NCBI GenBank assembly: GCA_963920525.1
Contig: OY986436.1
Location: 14,645,467 to 14,709,466 of the forward strand
Direction: 5' to 3'
Source: Dichetophora obliterata
Taxonomy: Eukaryota; Arthropoda; Insecta; Diptera; Sciomyzidae
Length of the DNA: 64,000 nucleotides
Shown: positions 26,564 through 37,700 of the stretch, one piece after another
Position numbering within the stretch: position 1 is the stretch's first letter
Layout: the number at the start of each line of letters is the position of its first letter
The notes under the pieces: model-generated
Database searches by the model: none
What the model saw: only the letters and a program-made list of their open reading frames with translations
What the model was told of the DNA's origin: nothing
Position numbers and translations under genes: made by a program

Positions 26564-26860
26564 CACGTAACAGAGTCTGCTCGAGCAAATATTTCAATTT
26601 GTTCGTTTACTTTGAATGAAGAAAAAGTACTCAAATATTTTAACAAGCAAATCAAGTGTGCTATAAGAATTAAATGTTGCATAATGATAAAAAAGGGCCG
26701 TTTTTATTATTACGAGTTATATGTTTTCGTATATCTTTATCGAAGTGAAATTTCTTATGCGGTTATTTGATATAGAGGGTAAAATTTGTCGAGTCTCGTC
26801 ACGAACGTTTTTTTTTAATCTCGTCACGAAAAATTGTGTACACAAGCAATGATATCTTTT
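26564..26860. other. Inserted non-coding sequence interrupting the piggyBac gene (left end)
   Basis: Sequence between the end of the N-terminal transposase fragment and the tandem repeat starting near 26870. No coding sequence or RNA gene is recognised. I could not identify terminal repeats defining the whole ~4.1-kb insertion. Confidence 0.5.
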
Positions 26861-26869
26861 TTTTTGTAT

Positions 26870-27350
26870 GGGTTGGGGTTTGTATTTGAAGGGTGGCAGA
26901 TAGAGTGTATGTGCGTTTAAAAAAAATGTTAAATAAAGAAAACAATAGGACCAGCTCATACATTTGACTTCCCTAGGGGTTATCGATTTTTTTGATATGA
27001 ACTATAATAGACAATTTCTTCTATTTTTTGTGTTTTTTGTGTTTTTTGTATCGGGACCCACAGAAGGGTGGTAGATAGAGTGCTGGTTCGCTAAGAAGAA
27101 ATGTTCAATGAAAAAATCAGTAGGACCAGACATTAGTCCAGTCATAGATTTTTTATTTTGTGTTTTCTGTATCGGGATCCCCAGAAGGGTGCCAGATAGA
27201 GAAAAGGTGAGTCAAAAGAAGTGTTAAGGGGAAAAATTAATAGGACTATCTCATATATTGATCCCCCTAGGGGTTAAAGATGTTTTGATATGAATTATAA
27301 AAGCCATTTTTTTTAATTTTGTTGTTTTTTGTATGGGTACTCCTACAATA
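26870..27350. repeat. Diverged tandem repeat, ~120-175-bp units
   Basis: The phrase 'agaagggtgg(c/t)agatagag' or close variants occurs at about 26889, 27063 and 27185. It is each time preceded by 'tttttgtat(c)ggg' and followed by 'aaaatgtt(a/c)aa(t/g)...aataggacca' and, in units 1 and 3, 'ccctaggggtta...gatatgaa(c/t)tataa'. A partial fourth unit starts at about 27330. Spacing is uneven because unit 2 is shortened. Confidence 0.75.
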
Positions 27351-28290
27351 GATCCCCATAGGTGAATTTTTTCACGTTATCTCGTAAATATCATACCACG
27401 TACAGATTCCGCATACATCGCAAACCATTAAGACCAGTGTTACTAAATGAAGTACCAACTAATGACATGAAAATATTAAATAAACAGAATATTTTTTATA
27501 AAAATTTTGCATTGTATTTCGTTTGAGATGTTTCTCTCTGTTTTTTTATAAAAATCTATCTTATTCTTTATGTTAAGAAGTTTTCCTTCTGTACTGTATA
27601 CACACTAAACTGTTATTTTTTTAACCTGCGATGTATTTTTTATAGAAAATTTTGGGAAACTAAACAAATTTATTTAATTTGGTATACAGCTGTTGTTTTA
27701 ATAAAAGACAAGATACATAAATTTTTTAAAGGAATTTATGAGTTTTTGGAACATACTAAAGTCACATATTACCATATTTCATTAACGAAACTACATTTAA
27801 TACTAATAAACAAATTTTTAATGCAAATTTGGGTTGTATGCGAAGTGACATGCCCTCTTTTCTAACGCCCATAAGATGTTTTAGGCATCCCTGCTCACTT
27901 AACACAAATCGCCTTGAGAATATTCTACCTAATTTTGTACCAAATTTAATTATTTTAGCATAAATATATATTGGAATTAAGCATATTAAATAAAATGCCA
28001 CGTCCATTTTTGCATTAGTATAGGAACACAACTAACTCATCTTTTAAAAAACTTTCATAAACCTAGCATTCACCCTGTTGTTAAATCCTTACTACAATTT
28101 GATAAATGCTTAAAAAATACCTTTTCCCTCATTCAACGAGCAAAACTACAGCAATCCATTGTAAAATCAATTCAAATATGTATCCCTTTTTTCAAATATG
28201 TTAAATACAAAAATCCCTTTTTTGAAAAATTCCCCTTTAAATCAAAGAAATGAAACACCTTTGAAACAAATTTTGAGAGTTGAGCGCAAT
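27351..28290. other. Non-coding AT-rich sequence
   Basis: No open frame here has recognisable similarity; the 89-codon minus-strand frame at 27762-28031 is of AT-rich random composition. No terminal repeats seen. Confidence 0.5.
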
Positions 28291-28293
28291 TTA

Positions 28294-29711
28294 CACGGGG
28301 GTTACACGAGACAGTACTTTTAAGACAGTGAAAAATACGTATTAGTTGTCAAACTTCGTGTCTGTGAATAAGAGTAAAGACAGTTGGTAAAACAGTTGGC
28401 AAGACAGTAGACAAAATAGTAAAAAATGTATATTCTAAAAACCAATTTTTGTTAAAACTACGAGCACGCCAAAGTATTGCAAATTTCCAATTAATTCTAT
28501 TAAATTTTATCATATTCTGTTCTTTTATATGCTATTATTCTACTATCCTAGATACTGTCCCACCAACTGTCTACAAAAAAGTTAAGACTGTAGAGCAGAC
28601 AGTAGCAGACTGCTGAAAAAATGAGTGTGTGTGAGTAAAAATTTGTGAATGTGTTGCGACTGTCTTAACAGTACCCAACAAGCAAGAAAAATATTTGTTC
28701 TCCAAGCTTGGAAAAAAAGTCTTCAACCTTCACTTGATCTCTAGCTCATTTCTCCAAGTCAACTCCAACATCTTGGAGTTGAGCTGGAAATTGGCTTGAG
28801 ATGCATTAGTTTTCAAAAAGATAATACTATTGAAGTGTCAACAAAATAATTTGTTTTTGTACCTGGCAACACTAGGTTGTTTAAGTTATTGTGTTTCTTG
28901 TTGGAATTTGTAGAAAAGTGAATTTGTGAATTGCAGCAAAATAATAAAATTTCATTGAATAAAGTATAGAGAAACTGCAACAAATAAGGCATAAGTGCAG
29001 TTCATGGCCCATTATTTCTTATTTTTATTCAACGTATTTTGAACTCTTGAACCTAGTCCTATAATGCAAAAATAAAATATAGGCCTCAAATGGCTTGGAA
29101 AATAAAATTTGCGAAATTTTCAAAGTTCAGAGCAAAATATTAAGTTTGTGGAATAAAGTCGAAAATAAACAATGGCTGCATTCAGCGGAAGGAAAAAAGT
29201 GGAACTGGAATACATTTATTAATTTTATATTATTTTTAAAATAAGCGAAAAAATCAAATAAAATATTTTCATTAATTTATAAAAATGTGTAAACAAGTCT
29301 TCTTTTAAGCAACATAATTAATGCATGCAACCAAAACGTTTCCATTTAGTATTTGAATAACAATATGATTTATTTTAATTAATTTTATGAAAATGTGTAA
29401 TATTAGGTTTAAAACTATTTTCGTTGATTGAAATAAAAAATAATTGGTAAAGCTTCTTCTTAAAAACTATTTATTTTTTCATTTCGGGTTGGAGATCGAT
29501 TAGAGAAAGACCTTGGAGATGAATTGGATATCCAGCCTTATCTCAACTGGAGATCGAAGGTCCATTTCCCTGGAGAATGGCTTCAATCTCAAGTAAATGT
29601 CAAGTTGATATCCAGCACTGGAGATTGGAGAAACGAACTGAAGCTCCACTTGAGGTCAAGCCGATCTCCAAGGTAAATGTTTATTGGGTACTGTCTCGTG
29701 TAATCCCCGTG
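28294..29711. mobile_element. MITE 'A' with CACGGGG ends and TTA target duplication, split by an inner element
   Basis: The left end CACGGGGGTTACACGAGAC and the right end GTCTCGTGTAATCCCCGTG are inverted repeats with one mismatch, flanked by TTA at 28291-28293 and 29712-29714. A 3-bp TTA duplication fits PIF/Harbinger-type elements, though CACTA-type cannot be excluded. The inverted repeat extends further inward (left 'AGTACTTTTAAGACAGT', right 'GACTGTCTTAACAGTA|CT') once the inner element 28674-29688 is ignored. Without it MITE A would be about 400 bp. No coding capacity. Confidence 0.72.
28674..29688. mobile_element. Inner element inserted into the right inverted repeat of MITE A (TA duplication)
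   Basis: The 1015-bp segment begins CCCAACAAGCA and ends TGTTTATTGGG (complement CCCAATAAACA), with TA on both sides (28672-28673 and 29689-29690). Removing it and one TA restores the symmetric sequence AACAGTACTGTC of the host element's inverted repeat. Both ends are rich in CTCCAAG/CTTGGAG motifs in opposing orientation (28700-28830 and 29490-29680), a diverged sub-terminal inverted repeat. No open frame of note; likely a non-autonomous Tc1/mariner-type element. Confidence 0.65.
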
Positions 29712-29714
29712 TTA

Positions 29715-30178
29715 AGGTCTCTGCCCACTTACGCCACGTAACGAAACGACTGTAAATCGGCTTCGAAAAGGCAACGTAATGTCCAATGCACACTTAACGA
29801 AACGGCAACAAAAATTTTAACTAAACAAAATAATAAGCGCAGAATTCTCTAGTACACAATTAGATTAAATAGCTTTGCTATTAGTTGACGATGTAGAAAA
29901 CTGATTTTAGATTAATTTTATGCTTTAAAAACGACCTGTCGATGTCGAATTTTTACTTTGCACAATAAACTGTTGGAATCCATTGTAATTTTTGTAAACA
30001 AAGAGAACGACAAGCCGGTCAGAATTCTTTGAAACGATCACCACCGGCTTTTTCGTCGGCGTCAACAGTCGTTGCCGTTTCATCGTCGCTTAGTGAGCAT
30101 GTATACATAAGAACACATGGTAGTTATATTTTGTAGTTTCGTGTCGTTTCGTTACGTGCCGCAAGTGGGCAGAGACCT
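29715..30178. mobile_element. MITE 'B' with AGGTCTCTGCCCACTT ends, TTA target duplication
   Basis: The left end AGGTCTCTGCCCACTTACG and the right-end complement AGGTCTCTGCCCACTTGCG continue into a shared CACGTAACGAAACGAC, giving inverted repeats of about 36 bp with two mismatches. TTA flanks both sides (29712-29714 and 30179-30181). The left TTA is also the right flank of MITE A, so one landed exactly at the edge of the other. TIR type and 3-bp TTA duplication fit a PIF/Harbinger-derived MITE. Internal sequence is non-coding. Confidence 0.75.
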
Positions 30179-30181
30179 TTA

Positions 30182-30649
30182 AGCTCAAAAGTAAAAAAAT
30201 TTTGTTTTATAAGAAATTATAGAGATTCAAAATTGCCAAATCGTGGATAAGCTGCTCTGTGAGTATGGAGAAGAGTTTTTGTTGTCGGCGTTTACCATGT
30301 CTTTAATTTCCTTTGTATTCAATTGAAATTAGAAATAAATAAAAATAGATAAACACAAAAGAAATTACGGGTTCTTTATTTGTCTCTTCTGTGGGTGAGT
30401 TTGTTTATTTTTAAAGCTTCATGCTACATCTGAATGAGTTGATTCTAGTTTTATTAGTGAACTCAAAATTCAAAAATTCTCAACGTTAAAACAACTCAAA
30501 ACGGAGTCAGTACGACTTTTCAAACAAATCCAATTTTTGAAGTAAATTGAACACACAAACGGAGTTAAATGTAGTTTTTACAGCTTTGGCAAAATACCAT
30601 GCACGAAAAGAGAAAAATTGACTCCAAATATGACTTTATTTACTCCGCT
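30182..30649. other. Non-coding sequence before piggyBac resumes
   Basis: No gene recognised. Several copies of a loose motif around 'actc(c)aaa' and 'acggagt(t/c)' occur at 30480-30650 in both orientations, perhaps the right end of whatever interrupted the piggyBac gene. Confidence 0.4.
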
Positions 30650-30653
30650 TTTT

Positions 30654-31305
30654 TTGGGTGTGCCATCAAAACCTGCAAAATGTGGCTTAAAATTTTGGTT
30701 ATCGGTAGACTCAAAGTCAGGCTACGTATGGAAAATACAACCATACCTTAGAAAACCTATAAATGCAAAGCCTGAACAGAATCAAGGACAACGCGTTGTA
30801 TTGGAGTTGACGGAAGGATTAAGAGGGCAAAATATAACAGGCGACAATTTCTTTTCCACTTTTAATTTGGTAAAAGCACTTCTTGAAAGAAAACTAACAT
30901 ATGTGGGAACAGTACGTAAAAATAAAACTTTCATTCCTCCGAAATTGCTGCTTGAGAAAAACATTCCGTTGCATAATTCTAGATTTGCGTTCAATGACAT
31001 TGCGACATTAGTATCATACATCAGCCACAAAAACAAAGCAACGATATTGATTAGTACGATGCACAGGACAGCTGAAGTCGATGAGAGTGGATCAAAGAAA
31101 AAACCTGAGATTGTTTCTTATTACAATTCGACAAAAGGTATGCTATTTTTTCGTCTATAATTTTTCATGCTATTCTTTTTTGGCTATCTTTTCTTTTGCT
31201 TCGACTCTCTTAGGAGACGTAGATACTGCTGACCAAATGATCGGGTCCTACACCACGAAACGTAAAACAAATCGATGGCTGAACTTTGTATTTGCAAATT
31301 TACTT
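30654..31305 (+). pseudogene. piggyBac-like transposase, middle part with second intron
   Basis: Homology restarts at 'VPSKPAKCGLKFWLSVDSKS', the conserved stretch following the first catalytic motif. It continues through 'GLRGQNITGDNFFSTF' (second catalytic Asp at about 30843), 'LTYVGTVRKNK' and 'KNKATILISTMH'. A 76-bp GT-AG intron (31138-31213) in phase 1 joins 'NSTKG' to 'DVDTADQMIGSYTTKRKTNR', which holds the third catalytic aspartate. The frame then reads 'WLNFVFANLL' before an unrelated element starts at 31306. This block has no internal stop in the spliced frame, so it is better preserved than the first block. Confidence 0.9.
31138..31213 (+). other. Second GT-AG intron in the piggyBac-like gene
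   Basis: Donor AAAG|GTATGC and acceptor CTCTTAG|GAGAC bound a pyrimidine-rich 76-bp segment. Splicing restores the conserved 'DVDTADQM' motif directly after 'STKG', as in intronless piggyBac proteins. Unspliced, the frame stops at 31158-31160. Confidence 0.78.
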
Positions 31306-32216
31306 CACTCTAAAAAAGAAATGTAAATTTACTAAAATTATTACAGTAATTTTTTGTTGAAATTCCAACTGATGTCTAATTTTACTATAGATCTTGAATT
31401 AATTTTTGAGTGTTTAGCAATTTACACAATTCTTATTAAAATTAAATAATAAATATTGAATTTTGCTGCAATAGCAGCTGCAAAGTGATAGATTACTACA
31501 TAAATTTAATTAAAATTAAACAACTGAATGTTCAATATCGACAATATATTCAACAGATGCTCAGTCAAGTTAGCTTGTCGAAGTTTTAGGATCATAAACT
31601 TAAAGTTATCTGATTTTTGATTAAAAAAGTGTAGGGGGAATTCGGTTTTAGTAAAAGTTAATCGAATGCTGTATTATTAGTAGTATTTTGTCAGCAATAT
31701 CTGAATATTTTAGTTCTTTGAAATAATCGAAAAATTTCTTCTGTTTCATTTCTTTAATTCCAAGTGTTTATTTCTCATTTCGTTATTTGTAGTGCCAATT
31801 TAAAGAAGAATAAGCATGAAACAGAAATCAAACCATATCTGTGCACGTACCGTCAAAAGTGACAAATTGTTTTTAATACCTTTACTAGAGTAACAATTGA
31901 AGTTTAGATTGACTGCATCTATTATGGTAAAATTAAATAAAAATAGTTGAATTTTTCTGAAATCGGAGTAGAAGATTTGTATTGGCACTACACAGATGAA
32001 AGTAACATTAAACAATTGATGTTTAATTTCGCTTCAAAATCGATTTCATTGCTTCTTATTTTAAGCAAAATTCAACACTGTTTGTTGAATTTTATTACAC
32101 AACAATAGAAAGAAGATGTTGAATGAAATAAGAGTGTGTAAATTTACTACAGTTTTAGTAGCTAACCTGTTGCCTACAACTGTTGTAGTAAATTTCAACA
32201 AAAACTTTTTAGAGTG
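31306..32216. mobile_element. Element with CACTCTAAAAA inverted ends inside piggyBac
   Basis: Left end CACTCTAAAAAAG and right end CTTTTTAGAGTG are inverted repeats. More diverged phrases further in ('gtaaatttacta', 'gttgaaat') also face each other. The 911-bp segment interrupts the transposase frame precisely between 'FANLL' and the resumed 'ISALNAYI'. No clear target-site duplication, so superfamily is undetermined. No coding frame of significance inside. Confidence 0.55.
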
Positions 32217-32246
32217 TAGAAATATCTGCTTTGAATGCGTATATAC
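32217..32246 (+). pseudogene. piggyBac-like transposase, ~10-codon fragment
   Basis: Only the codons for ISALNAYI and flanking bases remain between the CACTC element and the hAT element. The match to the transposase motif after the 'NLL' helix, and direct continuation in frame at 40934 after the hAT insertion, identify it. Confidence 0.7.
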
Positions 32247-32252
32247 CAGAGA

Positions 32253-34291
32253 TTTGCATGAGACCATTCGTCAGTTTTTGCCACTCGAGTAACAATCGTC
32301 ATCAGCCGTAATCGCACACAAAAAAAAAATGCATATATACCGCTCGAGCTCGTAAACAACGATTGCTGCAAAGCACACTTTGTCACGATTGCGAATTGAT
32401 GCAAAGGCAGCCTCCAGACCACGAGATCATTCGGATGCTTCGCTTAAAGCTCGAGTGTCAGCTGCTGCATTAATTTTTGTTGTTTCCATACTTCTCTGAC
32501 CTTCTCTAGCAGCGCGTTCTTCTTTGTGCTGTTTGTTCCTTTTAGTTTATTGTTTTCTTTTCTCTACTGTGGAGCAATCAGTATTGCCAGTAGCAAGTTT
32601 TATGACAGTAAATTTTTAAAGTAACCTGAGCTAAAATTTTGCATGAAAGTTAATCTTGAAGGCGACCTAAATTAGTAAACAAACTATTGTTGAAAGTTTT
32701 GTCGTTAAAATAACAAAAATGTTTTGCTTTCAATGAACATTCTTTATCTCTTCAAGACAAGCGTTACCAAAGCTCCAACACAATTAAAAAATGTTTGATG
32801 AAAACCAACACAAACTTGTCATTAATTTATTTTTTTTTTTATGAATGTGAGAAAGTGCAGGTTTAGCAAATGTCACGAGTTGAGCTAAGTTGTGTAAGTT
32901 GAAAGAGATCCTTCTGACAACTATTGTAAAGAAGCGACGTGTGCTGCAAAGTTTTATTAAACAATTTTATAGAAAAAAGCCCAGAAAAATGAGTATGCAA
33001 CCCAAATGTATGGAGTTTTTTAAAACGAGCAGGTATTTATTAATAAAACAAATTTTGTACAACTGTTAACTTGCCAAAGAATGGCTAAAATTTTAGGTTA
33101 TGTGGTGTAGTCGAACTGATAAAAACACTTTAGTCTTTAATTTTGATTCATTTAATTAAATACCTCTTATTTGATCAAAATTATAGATGTCTGTGATATT
33201 TATCAAAAGCGGCGAATATGGACAATTTAAAATTATGTTACATTTAAATTAAAATCGGTTATGTTTAATAGTAGATACAGTAAAACTGAAAACAAAAATT
33301 AGTTTAATATATAAAAGAGTTTGCTTAACACTTTTGATTACTCACCTATAAAAACATTTGTAAATGAAACTCACAATTATAACGACTCAAGTGTATAAAT
33401 CTTAAAAAATTTTAAATTCGAAATTAGTTAAACCTTTCTTTTTAGTTATAAATAGTTTTTTATTAATTTCATTCACTAATTCTATGCTAGGAATAATTTT
33501 GAATGTAGTGCTACTAGGTGTAATCCACCCTACTAGTGAAATCACACGTATACGTAAGTTTAGTCAGATTTTTCACATCACCATCCTAAAACTAATAGAA
33601 ACTTTATTCTGCAAACTTACTGAGGATTCTTACAGCAATACGTGTTTAGTAATGTTTTATTTTTCAGGCTTTTTTTCTTTATTTTTTATGTACTTATTTG
33701 CGTTTTTTATGTCACTTATGTCAGTTTTTAGGTCATCAAACTACGAGCCCTGGTTATTAATATATTTATTATATTTTTTCTATGATATGCAACTGTTTTA
33801 TTGTTTCTACAATAAAAATATTTTTTTATACATAGTAAGAAATAATAAAATAACATTTTAGATACAATATAAATATCTTGTAAAAAAAAATTATATTAAA
33901 TATTTTATAAGAATATTTAATAAAATATTCGTTTCATTCGCCACATAACTCATTATATTTAATTATATATTTTCTCTTTAAGCGATGAATATTAAGGGCT
34001 ATAAAAGTTAAGTTATTTGTGTCAGTTCCTATAAAATAATCCTTGGTTGCAATAGCATTTATGAAGATTCCTCAAATATTTCGATTCTAGTGATAGCCAT
34101 TCGTGTGATGGCCTCTAAAAATAACGTTTTTTGTCAAAATATTGGTTGGTGTAATAGTTTTAAGAAATAAACTGCCAGAAATTATATGGCGGAAAAAACT
34201 CTTCCTATCTGCATTAACAATTAAAATATATGCAATCGGATAAAAGATAATGCAATTTTTCATACATATTTTTGATATATATTATTTCAAA
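32253..34291. other. hAT interior, left of the BEL/Pao insertion
   Basis: No transposase coding recognised. 32260-32560 is of mixed composition with several 'ctcgag' motifs (32284, 32344, 32451). 32600-34290 is AT-rich with long stop-free runs of low-complexity hydrophobic translation (for example 33484-33861) that look accidental. Confidence 0.55.
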
Positions 34292-34296
34292 ATATT

Positions 34297-34572
34297 TGTT
34301 ATGATTTTAAATAATTCTACTACTTGCTGTATTTACCAATTATTTACTTGTTCAATATTTTTTGTTTTACCCAGCATTTTTCTGCTCGAACTTATTCTAA
34401 AAAATTATAAGAATTTTCATTCAGTCGTAAGTTACGAGTAGGAGAAACTGCGGTAAGTGATGTTGTATTGTTCGTTATAAACTTATTCCATTGAATTGTG
34501 TGAATTTATATTCCAGCAATAAATTTCAATAAACTATTGACTTTTAAACGCATCTTTAACGTAACCACGACA
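34297..34572 (+). repeat. 5' LTR of the BEL/Pao element
   Basis: Begins TGTTATGATTTT and ends AACCACGACA. It contains an 'aataaa' at about 34519-34533 that could serve as a polyadenylation signal. It matches 39397-39672 at an offset of exactly 5100 bp with one mismatch. I could not match the bases just inside the LTR to a specific tRNA primer. Confidence 0.96.
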
Positions 34573-34798
34573 TTTTATTGCGCATCTCAAACCAATTCGT
34601 CTGCGACTTGCGCATATCCACGTCGGCGCCCTTCGCAAAAGCACATTGATTGCCTGCAATACCGCGTAAATTGACGCCTGCGCTCATTTGCAAAATCAAT
34701 TTAAACAGCGTGATATTATTCGTCTGCGACACTGCGCAAATTGAAGTCCGTAGTGTTTCCGCAAATTTATATCGCCTGTGATTGCGTAGCCTGTTTGA
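34573..34798 (+). other. BEL/Pao 5' leader with repeated motifs
   Basis: Untranslated leader between LTR and gag start. A motif 'ttcgtctgcgac...tgcgca' occurs near 34596 and 34719, with weaker relatives (for example 'ttgacgcctgcgctc') in between, giving a loose internal repetition of about 30 bp. Such leaders often hold packaging or dimerisation signals; that role here is inference. Confidence 0.5.
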
Positions 34799-37700
34799 AT
34801 GCATCGCACGCCTCCACGCCGCAGCCAGCGAATTCAAGAAGGTTTGAAATCACGTACGTCCAGCATGCCAGAGACAACTGCCGAAGTTTCGGCAGTAGCA
34901 GCCAACGATCTGACGCCGTCCATTGCAGCATCACGTTCGAACATGTCTACAGTTGTCGCTGGGACAAGTGAACTATTACTTGCGCCCTCATCGTCGACGA
35001 ATATAGCCGAGATTATTAACGTCGCCAGTTCATTTCCCTCCTTTACCTCAGCTCCCGAAGAAATTGCACCCGCCAGCGTCATACAGCTTGACAGCAATGT
35101 GGAAGTTATGAAAAATAAAATCTTGCAACTGGAGCACCAGTTAAGAGAAGCAGAAATAAGACTCAAGAATAGACCAACCTATCCAGTTATAAATCAGCGT
35201 GTGCCCATAGCTCAGCCACAAGAACAAATAAATTGGTTTAGACAAGTAACAAATACCATGGGGGAGTCATACCCTTCAAATACACCGTCCGTCAATATTC
35301 TTCAAGTTGCTCAACGATCGATGCCGACATATACAAGCTCTCAATCAGTGTTCTCTGACACCCGCGCCACTTTTCCAACTAGTGCATACACCCACAACAA
35401 TCCAGAGATAGGCGCGCAATCGATAATCGGTGGTGGCCACACTACTATTCCAATTACTTCAGTGCAATCTCCTGTTTACCACGACACGTATCCTGAGACC
35501 AGTCAATCAGCTGGACAAAGTCTTCATCACAATGCGTCGATGGGGCCGAGGAAGCTTCAAGACTTACCTGAATTTTCTGGCAGACCGGAGGATTGGCCTG
35601 TATTTTATACGTCGTTTGTGGAAACAACAGCTGCTTATAAATACACGAACCTGGAAAACAATCAACGCTTGAATAAGTGTCTTAAGGGAGAAGCAAAGGA
35701 GTCTTCGAAGTCGCTACTAATTCATCCAAATAACGTCACTGAAGTCATTCAACAGCTCTCATTTACTTATGGTAGGCCGGAGCAGTTAATTCGAAGTCAA
35801 CTTAAGAAAATTCGAGAAGTTGCCCCAATTTCCGAAACGCAGCTACCGAAACTAGTGCCATTTGCAATAGCAACAAAGAACCTTGCAGTTTTCCTTCAGT
35901 CCGTCAATGGAGCGCAACATCTAGCAAATCCGATATTATTGGAAGAACTGGTAGCCAAATTGCCAATGAGTAAACGCATTGAGTGGGCTAGATGTGCCGC
36001 GTCAATAGTGCCGTATTCAACAGTAAAAGACTTTAGTGACTGGTTATCAGATATCGCTAGATATATCAGCGTGGTCCAAGATTATTCAGAGGACCAAAAA
36101 CGTCGCACGGTTCTGCATGCGACTACAGACAAGCAAATTGGGAAAGTGAAATGTGTCTTATGCGATGGTTCTCACAAGATAGCCGACTGTCAACGTATTA
36201 TCAAAGCCACAGTGCCTAATAGGTGGATCTTAATCAAACGTTATAAATTGTGCTTCAGCTGTTTGTTCAAGGGGCATTCAACTCGGAACTGTCGTCGCCG
36301 TAAGACATGTACTATCAATGGATGTGAAAGAATGCACCACAAATTGTTGCATGATGACGAACGTTCGAAGCCAGATACACCGCAGGATTCCATGGTCGAT
36401 ACTGGAGCGGTTTTAAGTTGCTCATCTGAAGAAGCGAAGACCAACAAACTATTGTTTCGCGTACTTCCCGTCACTCTTTATGGTCACTCCAAAAAGGTAG
36501 ATACGTATGCTCTGCTCGATGAGGGTTCTTCTATTACGATGATTGAAAAATCCTTAGTAGAAGAACTTGGTCTGCAAGGAAAACGGAAGAAACTTGATAT
36601 ACAGTGGTTCGGTGGCCGATCTGCTAATGAACCAGCACTCGTCGTGGATTTCAAGATCAGCGGCTTAGGAATGAAAAAACAACATGCACTGCGTAACGTC
36701 TTTGCTGTTTCAAATTTAGATTTACCAACGCAAAGTCTACATTTAAATGACATTCATCTTAACACCATTTATAAAGAGATTTCTGCATCACAGACCTACA
36801 CGAACGCTGTTCCAAAACTTTTAATCGGGCTCGACCATTGTCATTTGGGTCTTCCATCAGAAACCCGGCGTTTGGATCACAGTGGACCATATGCAGCCAA
36901 TACCGAATTGGGATGGGTGGTATTTGGCCCCACCAAAGGTATACAGCCATCAGGAAACTCTTGTCTGTTCACAAGCTCTCCGGAAGATACGAAACTGCAC
37001 CAGCTAGTGGCTGATTTCTTCAGCACAGAAGGATTTGGTGTGAGAGCATCACCACCAATTCAAAGTGAAGTAGATCGTCGCGCAAAGGATATTCTAAAGG
37101 CAACAACTATCAGAGTCAATGATAGATTCCAAACTGGGTTGTTATGGAAAAACGACTTCGTCAAGCTTCCAGATAGTTACAACATGGCAATGCGACGTCT
37201 TATTGGAGTTGAGAGGAAGATGAAGCGTGACAAAGAATTCGGAGAAGCATATAAAGCTAACATCAATAGCTACGTCGAGAAAAGCTATGCACGTAAGCTC
37301 AGCCCAATAGAAGTAGCTAATGTAGGACCAAGAACGTGGTACCTGCCTCACTTTCCCGTCACCAATCCTAACAAGACAGGCAAAGTGCGGCTAGTCTTCG
37401 ATGCAGCCGCGGAGGTTGGAGGAATATCTCTCAACTCGCAGTTACTGAAAGGACCTCAAGACTACAGAGCACTGCCAGCAATCTTGTTTCACTTTCGAGA
37501 AGGTGCCGTAGCTGTGTGTGGTGACATCAAAGAGGTGTTTCACCAGGTGTTAATTCAGCAAGAAGATAGATGTGCACAGCGTTTTATGTGGCGTAACGGT
37601 GACGATACAAGGCCACCGGGTGTGTACGAAATGATCGCAATGACATTCGGTGCTGCATTTTCTCCTTGCGCAGCTCATTATGTGAAAACTACCAACGCCC

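Noticed and set aside
33484..33861. 125-codon hydrophobic frame inside the hAT element as a membrane protein or transposase
   Set aside because: Phe/Leu/Tyr/Ile-rich translation is what AT-rich DNA gives; no conserved motif and no support from neighbours.
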